NCBI GenBank assembly: GCA_041163745.1
Contig: JBEAQU010000081.1
Location: 123,177 to 187,176, forward strand
Length of the DNA: 64,000 nt
Direction: 5' to 3'
From: UBA6168 sp041163745
Lineage (GTDB): Bacteria > Bacteroidota > Bacteroidia > Chitinophagales > Saprospiraceae
Made by a program: the position numbers and the translations under genes. Below are positions 1-8,429 of the stretch, piece after piece; position 1 is the first letter of the stretch, and every line of letters starts with the position of its first letter. The notes under the pieces were generated by a model. The model worked only from the letters and a program-made list of their open reading frames with translations, made no database searches and was not told where the DNA came from.

Positions 1-120
1 GCCTATCTCTCCCGGCTTCGTCGGACGGCCATTGGTCGCTTCCGTGTTTCGGACGCCTGGCAGTTGGACCGCCTGGTGGACCATCTCGAACAACAACTGC
101 ATACACCAGGTACCGATTGA
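1..120 (+). CDS. 3' end of an unidentified gene (partial)
   Basis: Frame 1 is open from the left edge to a TGA at 118-120 and encodes about 39 residues rich in Arg, Leu and Asp (ending HLEQQLHTPGTD). It ends 7 bases before the ATG of the YigZ-family gene, which suggests one transcript. The visible part carries no motif I recognise, so no function is given. The frame is inferred real because codon use matches its neighbours and because the alternative frame in this interval belongs to the untranslated lead-in of the next gene. Confidence 0.5.
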   Translation, partial: AYLSRLRRTAIGRFRVSDAWQLDRLVDHLEQQLHTPGTD

Positions 121-127
121 CCTGCCG

Positions 128-796
128 ATGACCAATGGCCAACAGGATACGTTCCACACCGTCGCCGGGCCGGCGACGGGTTTGTTCCGCGACAGGGGCA
201 GCAGGTTCCTTTCCTTTGCCTACGCCATGCGGGATGCCGATCAGTTGTCGGGACACTTGGAAGAACTGCGGGCGTTGCATCCTAAAGCCAGGCATGCCTG
301 TTACGCTTATCGAGTGGGACCGGACGGTTCGTCCTTCCGTGCCAATGATGACGGGGAGCCCTCCGGCACGGCCGGTCGCCCCATCCTGGGGCAGATCGAT
401 CATTTCGGGTTGACCGATGTGCTGGTGGTGGTCGTACGTTATTTCGGAGGAACCCTGTTGGGAACGGCTGGCTTGATCAATGCTTATCGTCGTGCCGCGG
501 CCGATGCCCTGGCTGCAGCCGGCAAGGAGGAGAAAGTCCTGCAGGTCGTCCTTCAGCTCAATTTCCCATACACACAACTTCCCACGGTCATGCACGCCGT
601 CAAGCGTATGGACCTGCCGATCCTGGCCCAATCCTATTACCTGGATGGAATGATGAAGGTTGCGCTCCGGCACGCTCGGCAGCAAGAACAAATGCTCGAA
701 CTGAAGGCATTGATGGCAGGTGTCCCGGTTTCGGAAGCGCTGACCCTGCCTTTTCCGGACGGCTTGGAACTGAAGTTGCTGGATACTTTCTATTAG
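128..796 (+). CDS. YigZ/IMPACT family protein
   Basis: A 222-residue protein of the UPF0029 (YigZ/IMPACT) family. The family signature is visible in the first half: a run with RANDDGEPSGTAGRPIL, then a hydrophobic stretch ending VVRYFGG, then LGTAGLINAYRRAA. The C-terminal half matches the smaller ferredoxin-like second domain of bacterial YigZ. Family members are implicated in translation-related regulation, but the molecular activity is not settled. The start at 128 (MTNGQQ) is chosen over an upstream in-frame start because the upstream residues overlap the end of the preceding gene and look uncoded, while the family normally begins about 15 residues before the first beta strand. Confidence 0.88.
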   Translation: MTNGQQDTFHTVAGPATGLFRDRGSRFLSFAYAMRDADQLSGHLEELRALHPKARHACYAYRVGPDGSSFRANDDGEPSGTAGRPILGQIDHFGLTDVLVVVVRYFGGTLLGTAGLINAYRRAAADALAAAGKEEKVLQVVLQLNFPYTQLPTVMHAVKRMDLPILAQSYYLDGMMKVALRHARQQEQMLELKALMAGVPVSEALTLPFPDGLELKLLDTFY

Positions 797-974
797 ATTG
801 CGCGGGTTGTCCCGGGTTGGAAAAAGCGGCCGGCACATTTGTCGCCGGGTGGCCGGGCTCCGGGGGCGCACCTTAATCTGCGGTGGGAGGAAACACCTGC
901 CGAAGGAGTCCCTTCGCCCGCATGTCCCTTCGATTTGTCAGTCCTGACCGGACAGATAGCGGGAAGACGGCCTC

Positions 975-1490
975 TTACAGATCGAGCAGCCCGTCCGGCA
1001 AACGCATTCGGATGATACGCGCAGGTAGGTCCAGCCGGACGACCAGACGCTGGTGCAGCGGTATCATGACGGAGCGTCCTTCGTATTCCACGATGGCCAT
1101 TTCCTGTTGCGGAAAGGACTCCACCGATTCGATGCGGCCGATATCCCGGCCTTCCGCATCCTGCAGCATGAACCCGGCAAGAGTGGATAAATCTTCCGTC
1201 TCGTCCGGCACCAAATCGGCCGGCAAGTCTGTCTGCCGCAGCAGCAAGGGCGTGTTGGTCAGTTTTTTGGCCTGGTCGGGCGAATCGATGCCTTCCAACT
1301 TGAGCAGATAATCCCCGACCTCCCGGAGGTATTCGATGAAGAAGGGAGCCGGCCGACCGTCCACCGAAAGGAAGACGATGCCTTTGTCCAGCAGGACATC
1401 CAGATATGGCGCGTCGATGCTTGCCTTCACGGCACCCTTGGCGCCGTGGGTTTTCATGGTATGTCCGATGGTGAGGTATGCGGGAGTCAT
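975..1490 (-). CDS. rimM: Ribosome maturation factor RimM
   Basis: A 171-residue RimM, a 30S assembly factor that binds ribosomal protein S19 and helps mature the 3' domain of 16S rRNA. The N-terminal half shows the RimM pattern (ahead of it MTPAYLTIGHTMKTHGAKG, then LLKLEGIDSPDQAKKL), followed by a PRC-barrel C-terminal half (GFMLQDAEGRDIGRIE, then MIPLHQRLVVRLDL). Its ATG shares its A with the TGA of the upstream lipoprotein gene (TGATG at 1488-1492), so translation is probably coupled. In many bacteria rimM follows rpsP; here it is the last gene of an mnmA - lipoprotein - rimM operon. Confidence 0.95.
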   Translation of the reverse strand: MTPAYLTIGHTMKTHGAKGAVKASIDAPYLDVLLDKGIVFLSVDGRPAPFFIEYLREVGDYLLKLEGIDSPDQAKKLTNTPLLLRQTDLPADLVPDETEDLSTLAGFMLQDAEGRDIGRIESVESFPQQEMAIVEYEGRSVMIPLHQRLVVRLDLPARIIRMRLPDGLLDL

Positions 1491-2245
1491 CAGTTATGGT
1501 TGGTGATCCGTTGCCGGAGTATGTATCCTTTCTCCGCCTTCTCCTCCCAAGTCATGCCCATGCAGTCGGTGACACATTGGGTATCCAATATCCAGGCTTC
1601 CCGGTAGACCAGCCCGACGCCTTTGGCGTAACGGGCTGTGGACCGGCGCAGTTCGATCAGATTTTCGTCATCGGCTTCGGAGACCGTCACGACCGAGTCG
1701 AAGCGGAGGAGATTGTCGATTTCCCAGGCGACGGGATCTTCGGCGATCCGGTAAGACCAGTTTTTGAACATTTCGAGGTTTTCTCCTGCGACGGATACAA
1801 CAGTGGCAGGATCCAGGAAAGCGTTCCCATCCCATTGGAGTCCCTGGCGAGGCGGCAGAACCAGCCGGATGAAAGCCAGGTTGTCTTCCCGAATCACTAT
1901 CCGGTTCTCCTCAAGGGCGGCGCTGAGGACCTGTGTGACTTGCCAGGGCAGGGTGTCTGCCGGTCGTTCGCTGCGTTCTATCCGATATGCCAGCTGGCCG
2001 TCGGTCAGCCGGAAAGTGTCGGTCACCAATTCCCGGACCAGGACGGTACGAGCGTAGGACGGAATGGGAGCCTTGGGGTCGAATATCAGGGAATCCACTA
2101 CATACTCGGCGTATTTGCCGGGAAAAAGCGGCAGGTAATCCGCCTGAAGGGGTAAGGACAGGTAGGTGTCCTCCTCGGACTTACAGCTGTGAAAGGAGAA
2201 CAGGAGGGCCGCAGCCAGGATGTGCGAAAGCAGGACAATTTTCAT
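1490..2245 (-). CDS. Lipoprotein of unknown function
   Basis: A 251-residue predicted lipoprotein: a short hydrophobic signal peptide ends in a lipobox-like FSFHSC with the cysteine near residue 20, followed by a charged mature region. The body looks like a beta-rich soluble domain (LFPGKYAEYVVDSLIFD near the start, then several alternating strands). No catalytic motif is visible. Proteins of this kind, with a start like DYLPLFPGKYAEYVVDSL, are common in the Saprospiria but uncharacterised. It lies 26 bases downstream of mnmA and overlaps the rimM start by one base, so it is co-transcribed with two RNA-maturation genes; whether this reflects function is unknown. Confidence 0.8.
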   Translation of the reverse strand: MKIVLLSHILAAALLFSFHSCKSEEDTYLSLPLQADYLPLFPGKYAEYVVDSLIFDPKAPIPSYARTVLVRELVTDTFRLTDGQLAYRIERSERPADTLPWQVTQVLSAALEENRIVIREDNLAFIRLVLPPRQGLQWDGNAFLDPATVVSVAGENLEMFKNWSYRIAEDPVAWEIDNLLRFDSVVTVSEADDENLIELRRSTARYAKGVGLVYREAWILDTQCVTDCMGMTWEEKAEKGYILRQRITNHN

Positions 2246-2271
2246 GACGGCGCTTGTTGGGGACGGGGTGC

Positions 2272-3360
2272 TCAGCGGTGGATGATGCCGCCGCCGACCA
2301 CATCGTCCGCTTCATAGAATACGGCGGATTGCCCGGGGGCGACTCCTTTGACATTGGCCTGGAAGGTGACGACTACATCCGTGCCTTCGTTATGAAGGAA
2401 GCTGTAAGCACCGTTGTCACGGTAACGGATTTTGGTCACGGCTTCCAGTCCGTCGGGGATGTGTTCGTATTTCATCCTGTTCACCTGGCCGACGGTGATC
2501 CGGTTGCGGATGAGTTCCGATTCTTCACCCAAGACGACCTGGTTTGATTCCGGGCGGATTTCCGTGACGAACATCGGTTTGCCCAGGGCGATGCCGAGTC
2601 CTTTTCTTTGTCCGATGGTGTAGAATGGGTACCCTTGGTGTTTGCCGAGCACCTCTCCGGATCTGTTGATGAACTCCCCGTCGGCCACCCGGTCCTCCAA
2701 CCCGTCCACCCGGCGTTTGAGAAAACTGCGGTAATCGTTGTCCGGCACGAAACAGATCTCGTAACTTTCACTTTTGCCGGCCAGCTCTTGGTAACCGTTG
2801 TCAAAAGCTATCTGTCGGACGGCCGGCTTGGTCAGCTCGCCCAAGGGGAAGCGGGTCCGTCGGAGGCAATCCTGGCTTAGGCCCCACAGTACGTAAGACT
2901 GGTCTTTCTGCCGGTCCGAAGCGCGGCGAACAAAAAAACGGTCGTCCTGTTGGCATAGGACGGCATAATGACCCGTGGCGATGAATTCGCAATCCAGCGC
3001 ATCCGCCCGTTTGAGCAATGCCTGCCATTTGATGTGCGTGTTGCAGAGGACACAAGGATTGGGTGTCCGGCCGGCCAGGTACTCTCCGACGAAATTGTCG
3101 ATGACATGGTCTCCAAATTCGTCCCGGATATCCACTATGAAATGATGAAAACCCATATCGACGGCTACTTTTCGGGCGTCGTTGATGGAATCGAGGCTGC
3201 AGCACCCGGTTTCCTTCGAACTTCCGCCGGAGGAGGCGTAATCCCAGGTCTTCATGGTGATACCCACCACCTCGTAGCCTTCGTCGTGCAGCAGCATCGC
3301 TGTGACGGTGCTGTCTATTCCGCCGCTCATGGCGACAAGGACCCTGCCTTTCTTGCTCAT
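2272..3360 (-). CDS. mnmA: tRNA-specific 2-thiouridylase MnmA
   Basis: A 362-residue MnmA, which installs the 2-thio group on U34 of tRNAs for Lys, Glu and Gln using ATP and a persulfide relay. The ATP-pyrophosphatase PP-loop is SGGIDST at residues about 11-17. The two catalytic cysteines are seen as Cys103 (TPNPCVLCNTHIKW) and Cys203 (SYEICFVPD), matching Cys102 and Cys199 of the E. coli enzyme. The C-terminal beta-barrel follows (YTIGQRKGLGI). The start at 3360 (MSKKGRVLVAM) is chosen because the 14 further residues available upstream are unlike the family. A TAATTTTG -7 box lies 92 bases upstream. Confidence 0.96.
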   Translation of the reverse strand: MSKKGRVLVAMSGGIDSTVTAMLLHDEGYEVVGITMKTWDYASSGGSSKETGCCSLDSINDARKVAVDMGFHHFIVDIRDEFGDHVIDNFVGEYLAGRTPNPCVLCNTHIKWQALLKRADALDCEFIATGHYAVLCQQDDRFFVRRASDRQKDQSYVLWGLSQDCLRRTRFPLGELTKPAVRQIAFDNGYQELAGKSESYEICFVPDNDYRSFLKRRVDGLEDRVADGEFINRSGEVLGKHQGYPFYTIGQRKGLGIALGKPMFVTEIRPESNQVVLGEESELIRNRITVGQVNRMKYEHIPDGLEAVTKIRYRDNGAYSFLHNEGTDVVVTFQANVKGVAPGQSAVFYEADDVVGGGIIHR

Positions 3361-3451
3361 TTTCCTGCTTTTTACAATTCTGCACGGAGACGAACGGACC
3401 ACGGCGACGAAGAGCTCGGCACGTGGTCCGTTCCGACGACCTCACAGTGAA

Positions 3452-3459
3452 CAAAATTA
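3452..3459 (-). promoter_or_regulatory. -7 promoter box for mnmA
   Basis: The reverse complement reads TAATTTTG, an exact match to the Bacteroidota TAnnTTTG -7 element. No clear TTTG -33 element is found at the usual distance, so this is a partial promoter match placed sensibly upstream of mnmA. Confidence 0.45.
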
Positions 3460-3676
3460 AGATAATTCTCCGGTAAGCGTTCGTTACGTGACCAGGACGC
3501 CGGGGCGGACGGGGAACAGGGATGCCCTTTTTTCAGGACTTTTCCATCTCCAGGTTGTCGGGCCGGTGCTGCCGGACCGTATGGCAGCCATTTCCAAGCA
3601 AGCTTTTCAGCAGGGTACGGCATGCGGAGCCGGTAAAAAAAGCGGACCTGCAAAGTGGTCCGGAGAGAAATGTCAG

Positions 3677-3684
3677 TATCTTTG
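3677..3684 (+). promoter_or_regulatory. -7 promoter box upstream of the RlpA gene
   Basis: TATCTTTG matches TAnnTTTG exactly. A -33 element is not evident. It lies 220 bases before the RlpA start. Confidence 0.4.
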
Positions 3685-3904
3685 ACAAGACGAAACGCCC
3701 GGTACGATGTAATTAAAGGCGTGCGTCGGTTTAATCGGTATGTCGGCCGCACCTGCTTTTTGGTGCAAGTGCAATTGGTGTTGATGCGAGAATGTTCTCC
3801 TTCCTGGCTTCGCCTTTTGCTAACCGGTGGGGCGATTCCCTGTGATTCGCGAGATACCGTGCCGGTCCAGGCCCTTTGCGAGGTCGAAGAAAAAAAGACA
3901 CGCC

Positions 3905-4810
3905 ATGGAAAAATCGAGCTTACTGCTGCTGCTGACCAGCATGCTGGTCGTTACCCTTGGTGCCCAGGCGCCGGAATTTGGATTGGCATCCTATTATGCA
4001 GACCAATTCCAAGGGAAGCCGACGGCAAGTGGGGAATTGTACGACACCGGCAAACTGACGGCCGCACACAAAACCTATCCATTCGGGTCCACCATTCGGG
4101 TCACGCGGGTGGACAATCGTCGCTCCGTGGAGGTGAGGGTAAACGACCGAGGGCCTTTCATCAGCGGCCGGATCGTTGATCTCTCGCGTGCTGCGGCCAC
4201 CCAACTGGCTATGTTGTCGGAAGGATCGGTCAGTGTGATGGTGGAGTTGGTGGGTGAATCGGAATCGGCAACGCAGCGCCAGCAGGCACCCCGTACGACT
4301 GGTCAGCCGCCGGCTGCCAAGCCTTCTCCCGAGCGGTCCGCCGCCGCCAGGACGGTAGCTTCAGGAAAACAAAGCCCTGATGCCCGCCCGGCGCTGGACC
4401 CGGTTCCGGTCAAGCAGGCCGCTCCGGTCCGTAAGCCAATCACCGCCGCCAAACCGGAACGCAAGACTTCAGCCCCAACGTCCGCCGAGGCCACTCCGGC
4501 CAGGTCGTCCGCCCACGCTTCCTTCGACCTGTTCGAACTGACACTCAAGCGACCGGAAAAGAAGGGTTTCGGGGTACAGGTATCCGCCCTGCGCACCCAA
4601 GACGCACTTTTTCGGAAAGTGTCGGAATTACAGGACAAATGGTTCACCAACATATTGGTCAGCGTATCGCCCGGAAAAGCTTCTGGCGAATTGCAGTACA
4701 AGGTCATACTCGGTTCCTTCCCTACGGAGCGTGAGGCCGCCGCTTATAAGGATAACCTTCAGAAAAACAAGAAGATAAACGGTTTTGTCGTAAATCTTTC
4801 TACGCTGTAA
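3905..4810 (+). CDS. RlpA-like septal/peptidoglycan protein with SPOR domain
   Basis: A 301-residue exported protein. Residues 1-20 are a signal peptide (MEKSSLLLLLTSMLVVTLGA). Residues about 24-110 are a double-psi beta-barrel RlpA domain: FGLASYYADQFQGKPTASGE, then HKTYPFGSTIRVTR and VNDRGPFISGRIVDLS, which hold the conserved His and Asp of the lytic transglycosylase fold. A long Pro/Ala/Lys-rich linker spans about 125-210. Residues about 220-300 form a SPOR domain that binds denuded peptidoglycan glycans (FGVQVSALRTQDALFRKV, then YKVILGSFPTEREAAAY). The expected role is glycan-strand cleavage at division sites. The start at 3905 is set by the signal peptide. Confidence 0.9.
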   Translation: MEKSSLLLLLTSMLVVTLGAQAPEFGLASYYADQFQGKPTASGELYDTGKLTAAHKTYPFGSTIRVTRVDNRRSVEVRVNDRGPFISGRIVDLSRAAATQLAMLSEGSVSVMVELVGESESATQRQQAPRTTGQPPAAKPSPERSAAARTVASGKQSPDARPALDPVPVKQAAPVRKPITAAKPERKTSAPTSAEATPARSSAHASFDLFELTLKRPEKKGFGVQVSALRTQDALFRKVSELQDKWFTNILVSVSPGKASGELQYKVILGSFPTEREAAAYKDNLQKNKKINGFVVNLSTL

Positions 4811-5133
4811 CATCCGTATGAGCTGATGTTGTCTTTTCGGGACGGTGGTTCCATGCTGTCATCGCCGGCACGTCCGTCCTGTCTTGACGGCGGGGAGTCC
4901 GTCCCCCGCCTTGGAGCAGCACTGTGCCGCTCCGGCTTTTCCCAACCCTTACCCGTTTGTTCCCAGCGAGTGTGCAACCCTTGTGTCTGCCGATTGTCTT
5001 TCCGCATGGACTCGGCAGAAAGGATGACATCCGCTTGCCGTAACAACCCGACCGGGGGCATGCGCACCGGAAAATTTCGGAAACCTGCAGGCATGTGGCG
5101 TATGGCATGTCCTTCATTAAAAAAGTACATCAG
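4811..5133. other. Intergenic region, nothing recognised
   Basis: A 323-base gap between the RlpA gene and the DUF2807 lipoprotein gene. No gene-like frame, RNA motif or exact promoter match was seen on either strand. Confidence 0.5.
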
Positions 5134-5874
5134 ATGAAACCCATTTTTCAACTGTTATCAACGCTTTTACTTCTCGTATCTTGGGTCGGCTGCGCTCCTT
5201 CACAGGACGGATACGGGTCGCTTAGGGGTACAGGCCCCACGGTGCGACAGGACCTAGCGCTAGACGATTTCTCCGGCATAGAACTGTCGGTCGGCAACAC
5301 GGAAGTCATGCTGATGCAGGGTGATGCACCGTCTGTGCGCATCGAAGCACAACAAAACATCATCGACAACATCAACCGGCAGGTGAAGAACGGGCTATGG
5401 GACATCAAGTTCCGGCGGAGCACCCGTGGTTTCGCACCCATTCGTGTTTGGGTGACCCTGCCGGTGTTGGAGGAGGCCCGCTTGTCCGGTTCCGGTAACA
5501 TCCGTTCGGAAGGGACATTCAAGATTTCGAATCCACTGCGCCTCTCAGTCACTGGTTCCGGCGACATGGACCTGACCGTGGAAGCGAACCGGTTGGAAGC
5601 TGGCATCAGCGGCTCCGGTTCCATTCGCTTGGCAGGCAGTGCCCGGGATGCCGAGCTGCAGATCACAGGTTCCGGTGACATGCACATGCGCTCCATGGCG
5701 CTGAAGGGCTGTCTGGTGGAGATTGTGGGATCCGGAGATGCCGCCGTATGGGCGGAGGAATCCTTGGCGGCATCCATCACGGGTTCGGGCGTTGTGACTT
5801 ACCGTGGTTCGCCCGTCATCCGTTCGAACGTCACCGGGTCCGGTGCAGTTGAACCGGATCGAGGTGGACAATGA
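5134..5874 (+). CDS. DUF2807 (GIN domain) lipoprotein
   Basis: A 246-residue lipoprotein with a lipobox-like VSWVGC (Cys about residue 19). The body is a DUF2807 / 'putative auto-transporter adhesin head GIN' domain: DFSGIELSVGNTEVMLMQGD followed by a right-handed beta-helix with recurrent Ser-Gly-Ser or Thr-Gly-Ser-Gly turns (LSGSGNIRSEG, VTGSGDMDLTVE, ISGSGSIRLAG, ITGSGDMHM, ITGSGVVTYRG, VTGSGAVE). Each turn is about 20 residues, one helix coil. The family is abundant and largely uncharacterised in Bacteroidota, thought to be surface exposed. The start at 5134 is set by the signal peptide; 13 upstream residues in frame look non-coding. Confidence 0.88.
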   Translation: MKPIFQLLSTLLLLVSWVGCAPSQDGYGSLRGTGPTVRQDLALDDFSGIELSVGNTEVMLMQGDAPSVRIEAQQNIIDNINRQVKNGLWDIKFRRSTRGFAPIRVWVTLPVLEEARLSGSGNIRSEGTFKISNPLRLSVTGSGDMDLTVEANRLEAGISGSGSIRLAGSARDAELQITGSGDMHMRSMALKGCLVEIVGSGDAAVWAEESLAASITGSGVVTYRGSPVIRSNVTGSGAVEPDRGGQ

Positions 5875-6062
5875 TGAATCGGAAGCCGGGTGTTGCCGGA
5901 AGGGCGTCGGAATGGACGAAATGAAGGAAAATGTTCCGATGACCTTTGAAACAATGAACACCTCCCACCGTTAACAGAAACTGCATGAAAGGACGGTTGA
6001 AAAAGCAGTATGTCCGGAAAGCCGGCAGGTCGAAGGAGCCAGAATAAATTCGAATCTTGGTA

Positions 6063-6094
6063 TTGGAAATGTAAAGCAAGATAACGTATTTTTG
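6063..6094 (+). promoter_or_regulatory. Promoter for the tRNA pair
   Basis: TTG at 6063-6065, a 21-base spacer and TATTTTTG at 6087-6094 form a near-consensus Bacteroidota promoter. It ends 35 bases before the first tRNA, as expected for a stable RNA transcript. Confidence 0.7.
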
Positions 6095-6129
6095 CCGTCC
6101 GTCCGTTCGAAAGGCCTAACAAATCATAA

Positions 6130-6202
<73 letters not shown>

Positions 6203-6215
6203 CTTACTTGGATTT

Positions 6216-6289
6216 CGGGGTGTAGCGCAGCCCGGTAGCGCGCAACGTTCGGGACGTTGAGGCCGGAGGTTCGAATCCTCTCACCCCGA
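6216..6289 (+). tRNA. tRNA-Pro (anticodon CGG)
   Basis: A 74-base tRNA, 13 bases after tRNA-Thr and surely co-transcribed. The acceptor CGGGGTG pairs with CACCCCG with an A discriminator. The anticodon stem CAACG/CGTTG closes the loop TTCGGGA, giving CGG (reads CCG, Pro). GGTTCGAATCC marks the T loop. The 3' CCA is not encoded. Confidence 0.95.
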
Positions 6290-6294
6290 CTATG

Positions 6295-6334
6295 AAAGCC
6301 GTATCAGTGGTATGACATTGATATGGCTTTTTTT
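6295..6334 (+). terminator. Terminator after the tRNA pair
   Basis: AAGCC-G-TATCA at 6297-6307 pairs with TGATA-T-GGCTT at 6318-6328, and the stem runs into seven T residues. It lies 8 bases after tRNA-Pro and fits an intrinsic terminator of the tRNA transcript. Confidence 0.75.
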
Positions 6335-7138
6335 ATGTCCGGAAGGACCTTGGCTTGGCAGCATATCGGGACAAAGGCCGGCCCGCATAGGCAAAGTGTT
6401 GCCAATATGAAAAACATATCTTATCTTGGCTTGAAATAAAGCCCATGGCATATCCAACAGCGGGAACGTCATTCTTAAACCAACAAGTGCTTTTCCGACG
6501 GAACATCCCATTGTCAGCGCAATCCGACAAACGGGCAAGATAGCATATGTCACGTCTCCCCTTACCGCTGGTTTTCGGGTTCGTGGCAGGTATGCTTGGC
6601 GGCCATACACACTTTTTCGGGTGGGATGGTTTCCTCGGCGCACCCATTTCATTCGCCATGGGTAAGGAAAAAAAAACGTCCGAACTGCAAGGGGTCATTT
6701 CCCGGTTGACCATCGCTGCCAACAAGTGCATCAAGCAAAAGGAGATTCCTGTCCGGCCGGTTGCGGAGCAACCGGTTACAGGAAAGGGCGGCGTCCTACC
6801 ATCCTACATCCCACCTTTGGCAGGGTCCTGAACAGTAGGTCACGGCATCATCACGGTCCGTGGAATGCAGTATTCGCCACTAGGTCACAAACTACATCGC
6901 AAGTCGGCAGCCACAGACTTGTGTGCCCGGTCCGTGCTGTTCCGCATGAGGCACCGGTGGGGACGGCACGAATAGACGTCCGGGGAGGCAAATGCCGGGG
7001 GTCTGGTCGGATGTCGGTACAGTACTGGTCAGCATGATCCGTAGTATCAGGGGGAAGGCGGTCATTCCCTTTGGTCAGGTCGAGGCCACAGCAAACGACC
7101 GACGGAATGGGGATGTCACTGTTCGGTGGTTTCCGGTT
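6335..7138. other. Long gene-poor interval
   Basis: About 800 bases between the tRNA terminator and the end of the next gene (-). Short open frames exist on both strands (for example 6547-6831 +) but none has a recognisable domain or promoter. A perfect 8-bp hairpin, CCGGTTGC-gga-GCAACCGG, lies at 6757-6775. The interval may hold a decayed gene or unrecognised RNA; I see nothing definite. Confidence 0.45.
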
Positions 7139-8353
7139 TCAACGTCTGATGATACGGCTTTTGGAAATCTTGTCCTTGACGATCGGTTTCAGCAGATCAG
7201 CAGCTTGCAAGAGGAGCGCCTCATCGGAAGGGAAAGGCAAAGGTTTGTTTCCGATTCGCTTGCGGGAAATCTCGCTAAGGGCTCTTTTGTCACCTTGGAA
7301 TGTGGCCGCGTAATTTTCAAAGACCGCCTCGACGGCGACCGGGTCTGTTTGGATCAGTTCCCGGCGCATGGTGTCGTAGAAGTCCAGGGTCCCTCCCACC
7401 AAAGCCGCCTTGTGCTGGTATACTTCCAGCAGTTGTGCGGAAATACGGACTTTCCGGGGCACTTTGATGTCATTGCCACTGCTGTCCTTTGCGACATTTC
7501 CATTATCGTCGAGTACATATTCCCAACCATCCTCCACGGTTTTCTCATCCGTGTACGAACGTTCCCTTACCTGTTCCGGGCTTACCTGCAGGGATTGGAT
7601 ACGCATGGTGACATGGTAGTCGTAGGACAGCCCTTCCTGTGGTTGCAGGTGGAACTCCTGCCATGCGCGGTTCAGCTCCCGGACACTCATGCGCTTCAAT
7701 TCCTTTTCGAAATCGGCCGGCAGGACGACATCCGCGTCGTTCTCCATACGGAATAGGATATGGTTGGTGCCCAGTTCCCTGGCGAGTTCCATTTGGCGGG
7801 CTTCGTCCCGGTAGGGGTTGTAGTATTGGCGGATGTTTTCGAAGGCGCGGTAGGCGTCGACGGCGGCTCGTTTGTTACCGTCGGATGCCTCCCGGAGGAG
7901 ACGCATTCCGTCCTGGTAGAAATGTTCGGCTGCCTTTTCCCGGGAATCCGATTCGAGGTCCTCGACGCGGAGGAACTGGAAGGATGCCTGGTATCCATCC
8001 GACGAGACCAGCGGGAGCAGGGGTTCCACTGCGTTCTGTCGGCGTCGGATCTGTTGGTGTATGCGGTTGATCCGGACCCAGTTTTCCGAGCGTCCTTCCT
8101 TTTCAAGGGATTGGATCTCGCGCATGTCCGCCCGTGTGGCCTTTTCGAAGGCGGTTTCCAGGGTTTTGACAAAGGTTTCCTTTTTGGTCCGTTTGCCGCT
8201 CAATTTGCGGATGCATAGTTGGATGGCGCTGTCATACCTACCTTTTTCAAGCAATTTGACGGGTTGTGTGCAACTGCCCGGGAGGATCAGCAGGAACAAG
8301 GGCAGCCAGACGAAGGCGTAGGGTCGGAATCTGCGGAAGCGTTGGCGTTTCAT
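7139..8353 (-). CDS. Large lipoprotein, TPR-like helices
   Basis: A 404-residue predicted lipoprotein. An Arg-rich N-terminus and a hydrophobic segment lead to a lipobox-like LILPGSC (Cys about residue 25). The mature part begins with helix pairs typical of tetratricopeptide-like folds (LLEKGRYDSAIQLCIRKL, then AAVDAYRAFENIRQYYNPYR), followed by a mixed alpha/beta region (LGTNHILFRMEND) and charged helices to the end. No enzyme motif is seen. The start at 8353 (MKRQRFRRF) is set by the signal peptide; the frame is open about 100 codons further upstream but that part overlaps the pepT 3' end. It lies 76 bases downstream of pepT on the same strand. Confidence 0.8.
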   Translation of the reverse strand: MKRQRFRRFRPYAFVWLPLFLLILPGSCTQPVKLLEKGRYDSAIQLCIRKLSGKRTKKETFVKTLETAFEKATRADMREIQSLEKEGRSENWVRINRIHQQIRRRQNAVEPLLPLVSSDGYQASFQFLRVEDLESDSREKAAEHFYQDGMRLLREASDGNKRAAVDAYRAFENIRQYYNPYRDEARQMELARELGTNHILFRMENDADVVLPADFEKELKRMSVRELNRAWQEFHLQPQEGLSYDYHVTMRIQSLQVSPEQVRERSYTDEKTVEDGWEYVLDDNGNVAKDSSGNDIKVPRKVRISAQLLEVYQHKAALVGGTLDFYDTMRRELIQTDPVAVEAVFENYAATFQGDKRALSEISRKRIGNKPLPFPSDEALLLQAADLLKPIVKDKISKSRIIRR

Positions 8354-8429
8354 GATAGCGAAGGCATTGTTTCCCGGCCGATGTCCTGTATGGCCGTCGC
8401 GGCCGTCCCGGTCGGTGCCCGGGAAGATG

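Larger units (their letters stand above)
3361..3904. other. Intergenic region with divergent promoters
   Basis: This 544-base gap separates mnmA (-) from the RlpA gene (+). No convincing gene is seen; the open frames across it have no recognisable domains. It contains a minus-strand TAATTTTG at 3452-3459 for mnmA and a plus-strand TATCTTTG at 3677-3684, which would give the RlpA gene a leader of about 215 bases. Confidence 0.6.

Noticed and set aside
3655..4179. 174-residue frame overlapping the RlpA start
   Set aside because: It overlaps the promoter and the RlpA coding region in another frame and has no domain.
6547..6831. 94-residue frame in the gene-poor interval
   Set aside because: No domain, promoter or conserved pattern; hydrophobic start is by chance possible, so it is left out.
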